This document shows, one piece after another, positions 13,491 to 22,066 of a stretch of 64,000 bases of DNA. The position numbers and the translations under genes were made by a program. Each line of letters opens with the position of its first letter. Position 1 is the first letter of the stretch. The notes under the pieces are model-generated. The model searched no databases and had not been told where the DNA came from. It was given only the letters and a program-made list of their open reading frames with translations. This DNA is from Methylomarinum sp. Ch1-1 (GTDB lineage Bacteria > Pseudomonadota > Gammaproteobacteria > Methylococcales > Methylomonadaceae): NCBI RefSeq assembly GCF_030717995.2, contig NZ_CP157743.1, positions 2,568,501 through 2,632,500 of the forward strand, read 5' to 3'.

Positions 13491-13700
13491 ATTCCCGGTT
13501 TGAGCATTTTAGCTGAATTAAGCACATGGGGTGTCTGTCGAGGAGCGCCGTTCACCCAGCACCTAAATTATCCTGGAATGTAAAATATCGTCCGGTAGCC
13601 ATGGAATTTAGGTGCTGGGTAAACCCATCCCTAGGGGCTTGACGGCCGCATCCTTGGGGCCGACATCCTCGCCAGACACACCTTACGCACATTTAGATCT
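13491..13700. repeat. Long imperfect palindrome (host element), copy 1, filled
   Basis: Left part starts ATTCCCGGTTTGAGCATTTT and continues through GGGTGTCTGTCGAGGAGCGCCG; right part reads AAACCCATCCCTAGGGGC through CATCCTCGCCAGACACACC. The two sides pair imperfectly. The 69-bp palindrome at 13552-13620 sits in the middle. The right terminus is degenerate compared with the copies at 21.7 and 37.2 kb. Confidence 0.7.
13552..13620 (+). repeat. 69-bp palindromic element, copy A
   Basis: Begins TCACCCAGCACCTAAAT and ends ATTTAGGTGCTGGGT, giving 15-17-bp perfect arms around a 37-bp AT-rich core. Core is nearly identical to copy B at 21778-21846. Confidence 0.85.
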
Positions 13701-13855
13701 CCAAATATATGTGACACTTACAGGCTATGGCGTGGTATGTTCAGGGATCGCTATTGCATCCCTTAACGGCTACTTAATTCGCATTTAAGGTGAAATATAT
13801 GCTTAATCATCTATAATGATGTTTTATCTAAACTTTGTTCGAATGAATAATTAAT

Positions 13856-16144
13856 ATGGTTGCTGTTATAGAAGAAAAGACCGTGCGAGGTTTGCGCGAG
13901 GCTGCGTTTTTGGCCTTTTTAAGCTGTGCGCTGTTTTTTTTCATCGCCTTGATCACTTTTGACCTTGAGGATGCGGGTTGGAGCCACAGCGGCTCCATGC
14001 AAACCATCAGCAATGCCTGTGGGGTGGTCGGCGCTTGGTTGTCCGATTTCGTTCTCAGCTTCTTTGGTCTGATGGCCTATTTATTTCCGGTCATGATCTT
14101 GTGGCATGGCTATCTGGTCTACACCAAGGCTAAGTTGAAAGGCAGTAAATTTGTTCTTGCCGTTCGCTGGAGCGGTTTTTTGGCCACGATGGCTTCAGGC
14201 GCGGCGTTATTTTATCTGCACCTGTTAAGAATTCAGTTGGAATTGCCCGGGAGCACCGGCGGCGTCTTGGGACAGGAAATCGGCGACGCGTTGGTGATTA
14301 TTTTGGGGGATTCCGGCGCAACCTTGTTGTTGCTAGCCATTTTTCTGGCCGGCATCACTTTGTTTACCGGCCTGTCTTGGTTCGCTCTGATGGACTTTGT
14401 CGGCAAATATTCCTTGTTGGCGTGTACCTTGCTGTACCGCAAAGTCACTGAACAGCTAAGAGGTTATCAGACAAACAAGGGCAGCCAACCTAAGCCGGTG
14501 ATTAAGAAACGGAAAGAGCCGAAGGTGGCGAAGGAGGCTAAAGAACCGAATAAGGCGAAAGTTAAAATCGCGCCGGTGATTAAGAGTGTCATGAGCAGCG
14601 ATCGGGAGAAAAAAGAATCCCAAATCGATCTGTTCGACGATAAATCATTGATAGGGGCCTTGCCGCCGCTGTCGTTGTTGGAAAAACGCGAGATCAAGGT
14701 CGAAGGCTATTCGCCAGCCGACCTGGAGGACATGTCCAGGCATGTCGAGGATCTGTTGCAGGATTACAATATCGCCGTCGAGGTGGTGGCTGTGCATCCG
14801 GGGCCGGTGATCACTCGCTTTGAACTGCAACTGGCGGCCGGCGTGAAAGTCAGTCGCATCAGCGGTCTGGCGAAAGATTTGGCGCGCGGACTTTCCGTCA
14901 CCAGCGTGCGTATCGTCGAAGTGATTGAAGGCAAGAGCGTGATCGGTTTGGAGATCCCCAACCAGGAGAGGGAAATGGTCGCCCTCCGAGACTTGCTGGC
15001 CTCGCGTAATTTTGAAAAGGCTAAATCGAAGCTGACCTTTGCGATGGGTAAGGATATCGCCGGCTCGCCGGTGGTGTCGGACTTGGCTAAGATGCCTCAT
15101 GCCCTGGTCGCGGGGACGACCGGTTCCGGTAAGTCGGTTGCCATCAACACGATGATCCTGAGCTTGCTGTATAAATCCCGACCTGAGGATGTGCGCCTGA
15201 TCATGATCGATCCGAAAATGTTGGAGCTATCGGTCTATGAAGGTATTCCTCATCTGTTGACGCCGGTAGTCACCGATATGAAAGACGCGCAGAACGCCTT
15301 GCGCTGGGCCGTTGCCGAAATGGAACGTCGTTACAAACTGATGTCCAAGGTCGGCGTAAGGAATCTGGCCGGTTTCAATCAGTTGATTAAGGATGCCGAG
15401 AAAAGAGGCGAGCCGATACGTGATCCGCTGTTTCAATTGGATAGGCCGCTGGAAGAAGGCGAGGAATTTCCGGTATTGACGGCCTTGCCCAGCATCGTCA
15501 TCGTCATCGACGAGCTGGCCGATATGATGATGATCGTCGGCAAAAAAGTGGAAGAGTTGATCGCGCGATTGGCGCAAAAGGCTCGCGCCGCCGGCATTCA
15601 TTTGGTGCTGGCCACGCAAAGGCCTTCGGTCGACGTGTTGACCGGCCTGATCAAGGCGAATATTCCGACTCGTATTTCATTTCAGGTGTCTTCGCGCATC
15701 GATTCCAGAACGGTATTGGATCAGGGGGGGGCGGAAGCATTGTTAGGCAATGGCGACATGTTGTTCCTGCCTTCCGGCACCAGTATTCCACTCCGGGCTC
15801 ATGGCGCATTTGTCGACGACAACGAAGTTCATCGGGTCGTGGAATTCTTGAAGAAAACCGGCCCGGTTGATTATTTGGAGGAAATCACTCAGGAGCGCAC
15901 CGACACCGGCGATATCGCGTCTGGCGAAGGTGCGGCAGCGGAAATGGACAACTTGTATGACGAGGCCGTGCAGTTCGTCACCGAGTCTCGCAAGGCTTCT
16001 ATTTCCAGCGTACAGCGGCGATTCAAGGTCGGTTATAATCGTGCCGCCAGAATGATTGAAGACATGGAGGCGGCCGGAGTGGTCAGTTCGCCGGAAGGAA
16101 ACGGCAGTCGTGAAGTGTTGGCGCCACCGCCGCCTAAGGATTGA
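13856..16144 (+). CDS. ftsK: DNA translocase FtsK
   Basis: A 762-residue divisome DNA pump that segregates chromosome termini and activates XerCD. An N-terminal membrane domain with four helices (about residues 20-185) anchors it at the septum; a short charged linker (about 200-250) is far shorter than in E. coli but normal for many bacteria. The RecA-like motor has Walker A GTTGSGKS at 420-427 and Walker B-like [12 protein letters not shown], with [12 protein letters not shown]. The C-terminal winged-helix gamma domain (about 695-755, [30 protein letters not shown]) reads KOPS sites. All parts are intact. The start is the ATG at 13856; a TATAAT lies about 40 bases upstream. Confidence 0.97.
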   Translation: MVAVIEEKTVRGLREAAFLAFLSCALFFFIALITFDLEDAGWSHSGSMQTISNACGVVGAWLSDFVLSFFGLMAYLFPVMILWHGYLVYTKAKLKGSKFVLAVRWSGFLATMASGAALFYLHLLRIQLELPGSTGGVLGQEIGDALVIILGDSGATLLLLAIFLAGITLFTGLSWFALMDFVGKYSLLACTLLYRKVTEQLRGYQTNKGSQPKPVIKKRKEPKVAKEAKEPNKAKVKIAPVIKSVMSSDREKKESQIDLFDDKSLIGALPPLSLLEKREIKVEGYSPADLEDMSRHVEDLLQDYNIAVEVVAVHPGPVITRFELQLAAGVKVSRISGLAKDLARGLSVTSVRIVEVIEGKSVIGLEIPNQEREMVALRDLLASRNFEKAKSKLTFAMGKDIAGSPVVSDLAKMPHALVAGTTGSGKSVAINTMILSLLYKSRPEDVRLIMIDPKMLELSVYEGIPHLLTPVVTDMKDAQNALRWAVAEMERRYKLMSKVGVRNLAGFNQLIKDAEKRGEPIRDPLFQLDRPLEEGEEFPVLTALPSIVIVIDELADMMMIVGKKVEELIARLAQKARAAGIHLVLATQRPSVDVLTGLIKANIPTRISFQVSSRIDSRTVLDQGGAEALLGNGDMLFLPSGTSIPLRAHGAFVDDNEVHRVVEFLKKTGPVDYLEEITQERTDTGDIASGEGAAAEMDNLYDEAVQFVTESRKASISSVQRRFKVGYNRAARMIEDMEAAGVVSSPEGNGSREVLAPPPPKD

Positions 16145-16149
16145 TCGTC

Positions 16150-16341
16150 ATGAATGAATATGTCGCCGCTTTGCTGGGCATGATGCTGCTGGCCGCCGGA
16201 GGCGGCTGGTTCATCAGCGCCCGCAAGCCGGTTGAAAAACCGGTTAAGGTAATGCTGTTCGTATTGTATTTCTGGCTGCTGGTGTTTCTTCAGGTTGCGC
16301 TGTTTGCCTTAGGCTATTTTTTGCTGGATAAGTTTAGTTAG
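16150..16341 (+). CDS. Small two-helix membrane protein, function unknown
   Basis: A 63-residue protein with two strong membrane helices (about 4-25 and 36-59) joined by a basic loop (SARKPVEKPVK). The ATG at 16150 lies five bases after the ftsK stop, so it is almost certainly co-transcribed with ftsK. I do not recognise the family. The position is where other gammaproteobacteria have lolA, which is absent here. Because of size and overlap with the ftsK transcript it might act at the membrane in division or export, but that is a guess from location only. Confidence 0.65.
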   Translation: MNEYVAALLGMMLLAAGGGWFISARKPVEKPVKVMLFVLYFWLLVFLQVALFALGYFLLDKFS

Positions 16342-16559
16342 CAAAAATGTCTGATTCGAACAGCCAAGGCCTTGATGGTAAGGTCCTGTTCGAAATATTC
16401 AATATGTTAAATGTTGGTGCGTGAATTCACCAATTTGGTTCAAATTGTCGTCTCGATGTGCTCTGATGGCCGCGCAATGCCGGTAAATTAGCCAAAATCT
16501 CAAGAGGTGTGTTTTTTGCATGATATCAAGCGGTACCGGTAACTTTTGGGGGGGGTATC

Positions 16560-17480
16560 ATGCAAGCCTGTCAACGATTTAGCGATATTTCAGTTTCCGA
16601 GCGAATCCTGAGTAGTTTTTTTCTGTTGAGCATCGCGCTGGGCTACTTTTTTTCACTGGAACAGATTTATTTCACTCATCAAGGGCGCGACGGTCAGCCT
16701 GGGCTGTCGATTGACGATGTTGCCATCGCTTACCACGGGAGCCCCGATCAAACTCGCTTGGCGGCGGCTATCAAAGGACCGATGGCGGGGAATCTTAGAA
16801 GTCCCGAGGATGGGGAGGCCATCCTGAGCTGGATAGACTCGGGGGCGAAGCGGGAAATTTATCAAACTCGGATCGCGCCAATTTTGCAGCGCGATTGTCT
16901 CGGTTGTCATTCTCCCGCGAGTGGCATGAACGTGCCGCCGCTGACTCGTTATCAGGAGGTCGTTAAATTGACCGAGGCCGACCGCGGCGCGTCGATTCCT
17001 TCGCTGGTCAGGGTGTCGCATATTCATCTATTCGGTATCGCCTTCATCCTGTTTTTTGTCGGCAAGTTATTCATTTTGTGCGATATTCCGGTATGGATAA
17101 AGAGATTGACCATCGGCATTCCGTTTTTGAGCATGCTGGTCGATATTTTGGCCTGGTATTTGACGCGAGAAATAGCGAGTTTTGCTTATTTGCTAGTGCT
17201 GAGCGGCGCTTTGATGGGAATGTCGTTGAACTTTCAGATTTGGCTGAGTCTGTTTCAGATGTGGTTTCCAAACTCTTATAGGCGGATTTGGGCGACTGTT
17301 AAAGACGCCGGCGCCGTCTTTTTTCGACAAGGGCGGGATTTATTGAAACGAAAAACATCTCAGCTTTATGCCTGGACCCAAGAAAATTGGCCGGAGCACT
17401 GGTCGACTCAAACGATGTCTAGTTCGAGTCGCCGAATCGTTGCGTTTCTGTATCAGTCTATCAGACGCTTTATTGCTTAA
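16560..17480 (+). CDS. Membrane protein with a single c-type heme site
   Basis: A 306-residue protein: an N-terminal anchor (about 17-38), a periplasmic region with one CLGCH heme-binding motif (residues 118-122) in ILQRDCLGCHSPASGMNVPPLTRY, then four hydrophobic segments (about 150-245) and a basic C-terminal tail rich in Arg/Lys and Ser. The segment SHIHLFGIAFILFFVGKLF carries histidines that could be axial or b-heme ligands. The arrangement suggests a redox membrane protein, perhaps sensing or electron-delivering; no close named family is certain. The ATG follows a GGGGGGG ribosome-binding stretch. It is a single gene converging on the threonine aldolase gene. Confidence 0.75.
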   Translation: MQACQRFSDISVSERILSSFFLLSIALGYFFSLEQIYFTHQGRDGQPGLSIDDVAIAYHGSPDQTRLAAAIKGPMAGNLRSPEDGEAILSWIDSGAKREIYQTRIAPILQRDCLGCHSPASGMNVPPLTRYQEVVKLTEADRGASIPSLVRVSHIHLFGIAFILFFVGKLFILCDIPVWIKRLTIGIPFLSMLVDILAWYLTREIASFAYLLVLSGALMGMSLNFQIWLSLFQMWFPNSYRRIWATVKDAGAVFFRQGRDLLKRKTSQLYAWTQENWPEHWSTQTMSSSSRRIVAFLYQSIRRFIA

Positions 17481-17537
17481 GCCGGATCGGACAGTTCAGG
17501 TCATACCGGATCGCCGGCGGCAATGCGGCTTGCAAAA

Positions 17538-18578
17538 TCAATGGCTAGCAGTTAACGAATTCATCTGTTCCCGGATGCTTTCGGCAAAAGTCCGGACATC
17601 ATGTTCGCTGGTATCGAAGGACGTCATCCAGCGCACGATCGACTCATGGCTGTTCCAGAGGGAAAATTGATAGTGCTGTTGCAACGGTTCGACGCAGTCA
17701 GCTGGAATACGGGCAAAGATCGCATTCGTTGTCACCGGCATCACAATCTCGACATCATTGCCGATTTCTTTAGCCAGTAGTCGCGCCATTTGATTGGCGT
17801 GGGCGGCATTGTCCCGCCACAAATCGCCATCGAGCAGGGCGACGAATTGAGCCGCGATAAAGCGCATTTTGGCGGCGAGCTGCATTGCTTGTTTGCGGTA
17901 AAAGGCAGTATGAGTCGCCAGTTCCGGGTCAAAAAATAACACGGCCTCGGCGTTCATTAGACCATTTTTGGAGCCTCCGAAAGATAGCATATCGACGCCG
18001 CAGTCCGTGGTGATTTCTTTTAGCGACAGTTCGAGCGCCGCCGCCGCATTGGATAAACGTGCGCCGTCCATATGCAGCAGCAAGCGGTGCTCATGGCAAA
18101 AATCCGATAATGTTTTCAATTCTTCGGGCGTGTACACTGTGCCCCATTCGGTGCATTGGGCGAGCGAGACGACTTTAGGTTGCGCTCGATGAATGATGTG
18201 GGTGTCACGCAACAGGGGGGTTATCGTCGCCGGGGTGATTTTTCCGTTGTCCGTCGCTGCCGTCAATAGCTTGCAGCCCATGAATTTTTCCGGCGCTCCG
18301 CATTCATCACGATGCAGATGGGCGCAATCGGCGCAAATGATGGCTTCGAACGAGTGGACGACGCTTTGTAAGGCGATGATGTTGGCGGCGGTGCCGGTCA
18401 GAGTGAAAAAACAGATCGTGTCCGCGCCGAAATGACGCCTGAACAGGTCTTCCGCTCGGATAGTCATGTCGTCCTGGCCATAAGCGGGTTGATGACCGGT
18501 ATTGGCCGCGGCGATGGCTTGCAAGACCTGCGGGTGGATGCCCGAGGCGTTGTCGCTGATAAAATGTCGTTGCGCCAT
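17538..18578 (-). CDS. ltaE: Low-specificity L-threonine aldolase
   Basis: A 346-residue pyridoxal-phosphate enzyme of the beta-eliminating lyase family that splits threonine or allo-threonine to glycine and acetaldehyde. The PLP lysine is Lys204 in SFGGSKNGLM; the motif LLLHMDGARLSNA supplies the Asp and Arg that hold the cofactor, and the N-terminus shows FISDNASGIHPQVLQAI, as in the proteobacterial clade that starts with 'SDN' instead of 'RSDT'. The ATG at 18578 has AGGAG at a good distance; an in-frame ATG 27 bases upstream is less likely. No operon partners are visible. E. coli-type and Pseudomonas-type aldolases share this fold, so substrate preference is uncertain. Confidence 0.9.
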   Translation of the reverse strand: MAQRHFISDNASGIHPQVLQAIAAANTGHQPAYGQDDMTIRAEDLFRRHFGADTICFFTLTGTAANIIALQSVVHSFEAIICADCAHLHRDECGAPEKFMGCKLLTAATDNGKITPATITPLLRDTHIIHRAQPKVVSLAQCTEWGTVYTPEELKTLSDFCHEHRLLLHMDGARLSNAAAALELSLKEITTDCGVDMLSFGGSKNGLMNAEAVLFFDPELATHTAFYRKQAMQLAAKMRFIAAQFVALLDGDLWRDNAAHANQMARLLAKEIGNDVEIVMPVTTNAIFARIPADCVEPLQQHYQFSLWNSHESIVRWMTSFDTSEHDVRTFAESIREQMNSLTASH

Positions 18579-19130
18579 CAATCGGATCTCCTTTGCTGGA
18601 ATCATAAGCCGATACGCTTAGTTTCTCATCGCAGGTTTTTAAATTCAAAGAAAAACGTTTATGTTTCGGTGGAAACGGGTATCTTTAAAATGGCCGCGAG
18701 GCTATTTATTGTTGCTGTGCTCTACATTTATTCTGTTAGAATCCGAAAAGGCCGGGAGTTTTTCCGTATCTTATAACCTCAGTTCGGGATAAAAGAATCA
18801 TCTATTCCAAAGGGCTAAGACGGTATCAGGTCGCTCTGGAAGAAGTGTGCTCTGGGCGGGGCGGGTTATTTAACCCGCCCCAAACGTTCAACTTGCTTTG
18901 GGCGCGGTTGAATCGTTCAGGGCCTCGTTGACCTGCATTTCGCATAGCGACGTGCGGACTACTTGCTTTTCGCGCCGAGGGCGGTGCTCCTGCGCAAAGC
19001 ACCGTCTTGCCTTCGGGTGTGCTGAACTGCGTGAAGCGCCTCAAAAACCGGTGCGCTTCCTATCGTCAGCACACTCTGTCTACTAGCAGCGCCGCGGGGG
19101 TTGTGCGCTTTGGTTTTTTCGGGAGGGGGA
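18579..19130. repeat. Intergenic stretch with inverted REP-island copy
   Basis: 18579-18840 is AT-rich without recognisable features. 18857-18881 carries the GCGGGTTATTTAACCCGC palindrome. From about 18965 to 19080 there is an inverted copy of the module found at 13225-13340 and 34487-34605: a hairpin around CGGTGCT...AGCACCG and then GGTGCGCTTCCTATCGTCAG. The next gene's GGGAGGGG ribosome binding site follows at 19121-19129. Confidence 0.7.
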
Positions 19131-20453
19131 ATGATAGAGAAAGCGAGAAGTCAAGTGTATAAAGAAGAGAGTGATGAGCGTTTTATTCCAATTAGGTTAA
19201 ACGATATCGTCACTAATTTAATGGTTGATCTTGATTTATCTTCTGAAGATCAATTGCTTTTTAAACGGTTTTGCAAGATATTTGTGGCTCTTTATCACGC
19301 TAAGTTCTTTGCCGCATTGCAAAACTTAAAAGAAAACTACTTGCCGTTTAGCCCGGATCGTACGACTTTGCCACTTCGGCGCTATTCAAATGCCGAGTTG
19401 ATGAAGCGAAGAGCAAATTTGATTGAAGACATTCAAACAATTATCAATAAAGCCAATTACAGCTTGATTACGCAAGATGAGTTGAATCGTGCGTTAGCTG
19501 AAATTTCACCCTATGGGCTTGATGTCTCGGTCGATTTCGACGATTTCGACGAAATTCTTATTTATTACCGAGGGATGTCTAATCAAATCGAGCATAAACG
19601 ATCCTGGCGAACGTTTTTTTTGCGAACAGAAGCGGTCGAAATTCCAATTTATCGAAGATTGTTCATGGTGCTCAAGCTGAAATCGTCGTGCAGTCAGTCA
19701 AGCAAAACGTCATTCTTCGTAGATCCGAAAGCCTATTTGACAGAAAAATGGCATCATCTTTTTCAATATAAGATGGCTCAAGGGGGTGACAGTTCGTTTA
19801 TTTATCTAAAACTATTTAAAGATATTCCAAAATCCGATTTGGAGATGTTGTTCCCGAATACGCGAGTGGAAATGCAGCGCTTCGATAAAGTCACCATGGG
19901 AGTCAGCGGTAGTGGCGGCATTATTGGCGGCGTCATGGCGGCTGTGTCGAAAATTGCCAGGGCGGCTCATCCCGCGACCATCATGCTGGCGTTTGCCGGT
20001 TTCATAGGCATTATCTGGCGGGAGGCCAGCAAGGTCCTTTCCAGTCGAAACCGCTATTTTGCGACGCTTGCCAGCAGTCTTTATTTTCATAATCTCGACA
20101 ATAATCTGGGCGTGCTCTCCAACCTGATCGAAATGGCGGAAGAAGAGGAGTGCAAGGAGGCGCTCCTGGTTTACGGTTTCCTTTTAGCGCAGCGACAGGA
20201 GTTGTGTTCTCAGAAGCAGTTGGATCAGAAGGTGGAGAAATATTTGCAAGAATCTTATGGCGTCCAAGTCGATTTCGAATTGAGCGACGGGGTCCGTAAG
20301 CTTCGCGAGTCGGGTTTGATAGAAGAAAGCGACGATAATTTGATAAAAGCTTGTCCATTGGTAAGCGCTTTGGCTCGCCTGGACCGGGAATGGGACGACC
20401 TGTTTTCATTTGGGGATACATCCGCGGAAGCTTCGCTATCGATGCCAGTTTGA
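19131..20453 (+). CDS. TMEM143/DUF3754 family protein
   Basis: A 440-residue protein that matches the DUF3754 family, whose human member TMEM143 is mitochondrial and of unknown function. The family region is the second half: IPKSDLEMLFPNTRVEMQ, then two glycine-rich hydrophobic segments (about residues 263-283 and 288-305) and SSLYFHNLDNNLGVLSNLIEMAEEEECKEALLVYG. The N-terminal half is soluble and charged. The ATG at 19131 follows GGGAGGGG; an upstream in-frame GTG is poorer. Codons in the first two thirds are more AT-rich than in the flanking genes, and the gene directly follows a repeat island, so acquisition is possible. It converges on queG. Confidence 0.8.
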   Translation: MIEKARSQVYKEESDERFIPIRLNDIVTNLMVDLDLSSEDQLLFKRFCKIFVALYHAKFFAALQNLKENYLPFSPDRTTLPLRRYSNAELMKRRANLIEDIQTIINKANYSLITQDELNRALAEISPYGLDVSVDFDDFDEILIYYRGMSNQIEHKRSWRTFFLRTEAVEIPIYRRLFMVLKLKSSCSQSSKTSFFVDPKAYLTEKWHHLFQYKMAQGGDSSFIYLKLFKDIPKSDLEMLFPNTRVEMQRFDKVTMGVSGSGGIIGGVMAAVSKIARAAHPATIMLAFAGFIGIIWREASKVLSSRNRYFATLASSLYFHNLDNNLGVLSNLIEMAEEEECKEALLVYGFLLAQRQELCSQKQLDQKVEKYLQESYGVQVDFELSDGVRKLRESGLIEESDDNLIKACPLVSALARLDREWDDLFSFGDTSAEASLSMPV

Positions 20454-20479
20454 ATTATCCCTCTTAGGGAGGCGCTGAT

Positions 20480-20499
20480 TAAATCCAGGGATGGATTTA
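20480..20499. terminator. Small hairpin between convergent genes
   Basis: TAAATCC and GGATTTA arms around a six-base loop, sitting between the stop of the TMEM143-like gene and over the stop of queG. It is short and AT-rich; only a weak candidate for a shared terminator. Confidence 0.3.
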
Positions 20500-21567
20500 T
20501 TTGGCGTTGGCCAAATTGAACAATGCCCACTGCACATGTTCTCTGACCAATTCGGAAGAATGATTCTGTCGTTTTGACAAGGCGTCGATCGCCGATTCGC
20601 TGGCTTTGCCGTTGCCCAGCGCGACGGCGATATTCCTCAGCCAGCGCTGATGGCCGATGCGCCTGATCGCCGAGCCTTCGGTCTTTTGCAGAAATTCCTG
20701 TTCCTCCCAATTGAATAATTCAACCAGCTCTGCGTTATTCAAGTTGTGGCGGGGCGTGAAATCGTTTTCTCGGCTGAGTTTGGCAAAGCGGTTCCAAGGA
20801 CAAATCAATTGACAGTCGTCGCAGCCGTAAATGCGGTTGCCGAGCAGCGGTCTTAACGGTTCCGGGATCGAGCCGTGCAGTTCGATGGTTAAATAGGAAA
20901 TGCAACGTCTCGCGTCGACTTGATAGGGAGCGACGATGGCTTGGGTCGGGCAGATGTCCAGGCAGGCGCGGCAACTGCCGCAATGCGCCGCCGCTTTGCT
21001 GTCGCTGGGCAGGGGCAGGTCGGTGTAAATTTCACCGAGAAAGAACCAGGAACCGGCTTTGCGATTGATCAGGTTCGAGTGTTTGCCGATCCAGCCCAAA
21101 CCGGCTTTTTCGGCGATCGCTTTTTCCAGTACCGGCGCGCTGTCGACGAATGCCCGATAACCGAAAGGGCCGATTTCCTCGGTAATTTTGTTGGCCAATT
21201 TCTGCAAGCGGTTGCGCATCAGCTTGTGGTAGTCTCGGCCCAGCGCGTAGCGAGAAACGAAGGCGGCTGTCGGTTCGCTTAAAGTCTGTTCGGTCAGCGT
21301 TTGAGATTCCGGCATGTAATCCATGCGCGCCGAAATGATGCTGACCGTGCCTTCCTGCAACAGGGCGGGGCGACTGCGCTTCAGACCGTGCCGGTCCATA
21401 TAGTCCATTTCACCGTGATAGCCCTTAGCCAGCCAGTGATGCAGATGTTGTTCGGCTTCCGAGAGTTGTGTATCGCTGATGCCGATTTGTTGGAAGCCGA
21501 GCGCTATGCCCCAGGTCTTGATTTGTTGGCTTAATCGAATAAAGTCGGGGGATTTTGTTTGGGCCAT
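20497..21567 (-). CDS. queG: Epoxyqueuosine reductase
   Basis: A 356-residue cobalamin-dependent iron-sulfur enzyme that converts epoxyqueuosine to queuosine in tRNA, the last step of queuosine synthesis. Two [4Fe-4S] clusters are bound by CGSCRACLDICP and by CDDCQLICPW; the conserved RYALGRDYHKLMRNRL and DSAPVLEKAIAEKAGLGWIGKHSNLIN segments contain the cobalamin-pocket and catalytic Asp. A C-terminal HEAT-like tail (RRIGHQRWLRNIAVALGNG) is as in E. coli QueG. Length is normal. It is a single gene in its orientation, with no neighbour from the queuosine pathway. Confidence 0.97.
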   Translation of the reverse strand: MAQTKSPDFIRLSQQIKTWGIALGFQQIGISDTQLSEAEQHLHHWLAKGYHGEMDYMDRHGLKRSRPALLQEGTVSIISARMDYMPESQTLTEQTLSEPTAAFVSRYALGRDYHKLMRNRLQKLANKITEEIGPFGYRAFVDSAPVLEKAIAEKAGLGWIGKHSNLINRKAGSWFFLGEIYTDLPLPSDSKAAAHCGSCRACLDICPTQAIVAPYQVDARRCISYLTIELHGSIPEPLRPLLGNRIYGCDDCQLICPWNRFAKLSRENDFTPRHNLNNAELVELFNWEEQEFLQKTEGSAIRRIGHQRWLRNIAVALGNGKASESAIDALSKRQNHSSELVREHVQWALFNLANAK

Positions 21568-21714
21568 TGCAAGGCGGGAGCGTCTTTACGATAGGGAAAT
21601 GTGCAAGGCGCGCTAACAATTGCGCCTTGCACCTTTTTCAATTTAGGCAACTTGGGCCTGCCGCACTAGTACTCAGTCATTTTATATATGACGGGTACTC
21701 GGCAGGTGCCAATT

Positions 21715-21939
21715 ATTCCCGGTTTGAGCATTTTTGCGGTGTTTAGGGCATGGGGTGTGTCTGTCGAGGAGCGCCGTTCACCCAGCACCTAAATTATCCT
21801 GGAATGTAAAATATAGTCCTGTAGCCATGGAATTTAGGTGCTGGGTAAACCCATCCCTGTGGGCTTGACGGCAGCATCCTTGCTGCCGACATCCTCGCCA
21901 AACACACCCCATGCCCTTTTCGAACTCTATATGGGAATT
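21715..21939. repeat. Long imperfect palindrome (host element), copy 2, filled
   Basis: Ends ATTCCCGG and TGGGAATT; inner arms GGCATGGGGTGTGTCTG and AACACACCCCATGCCC. Without the 69-bp insert it would be 156 bp, close to the 158-bp unfilled copy at 37161-37318, to which its halves are nearly identical. Confidence 0.8.
21778..21846 (+). repeat. 69-bp palindromic element, copy B
   Basis: Same 69-bp length, same arms and nearly the same core as copy A. Sequence on either side (GAGGAGCGCCGT and AAACCCATCCCTG) is joined directly in the 37.2-kb copy. Confidence 0.85.
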
Positions 21940-22066
21940 GTTGCGGTAGGTTCGAACATTTACTCGCATTGCGTGGCTAAATCTGTACCTACATTCACAA
22001 TTGCCGACAGAATAATATTGACTATGTACTAGTGATAAAACATTGCGCTAGGCATCCATTCTAAGA

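Larger units (their letters stand above)
12230..13855. repeat. Repeat island: REP-like hairpins, 255-bp tandem array and a nested palindrome
   Basis: No gene is supported here; the open frames on both strands read through repeats. In order: palindrome near 12374-12401; GTAG-footed hairpins at 12413-12440, 12444-12473 and 12482-12511; a 255-bp tandem repeat from 12514 to about 13115; more hairpins to about 13310; the GGGCGGGTTAAATTACCC palindrome near 13356-13377; then a 200-bp imperfect palindrome (from 13491) holding the 69-bp element at 13552-13620. A TATAAT at 13812-13817 may be the ftsK -10 box. Confidence 0.8.
21568..22066. repeat. Intergenic stretch dominated by filled host palindrome copy 2
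   Basis: 21715-21939 is a 225-bp imperfect palindrome holding the 69-bp element. 21940-22066 contains nothing recognised. No promoter could be assigned for the divergent neighbour because both flanking genes point left. Confidence 0.7.

Noticed and set aside
13552..13620. 69-bp palindromes as integron attC sites
   Set aside because: Length is in range, but the ends (TTCACCC/GGGTGAA) do not match the attC core sites, cassettes are not between them, and no integrase is present.
21778..21846. 69-bp palindromes as intrinsic terminators
   Set aside because: Loops are 37 bp, no T run follows, and several copies are not at gene ends in the right orientation.
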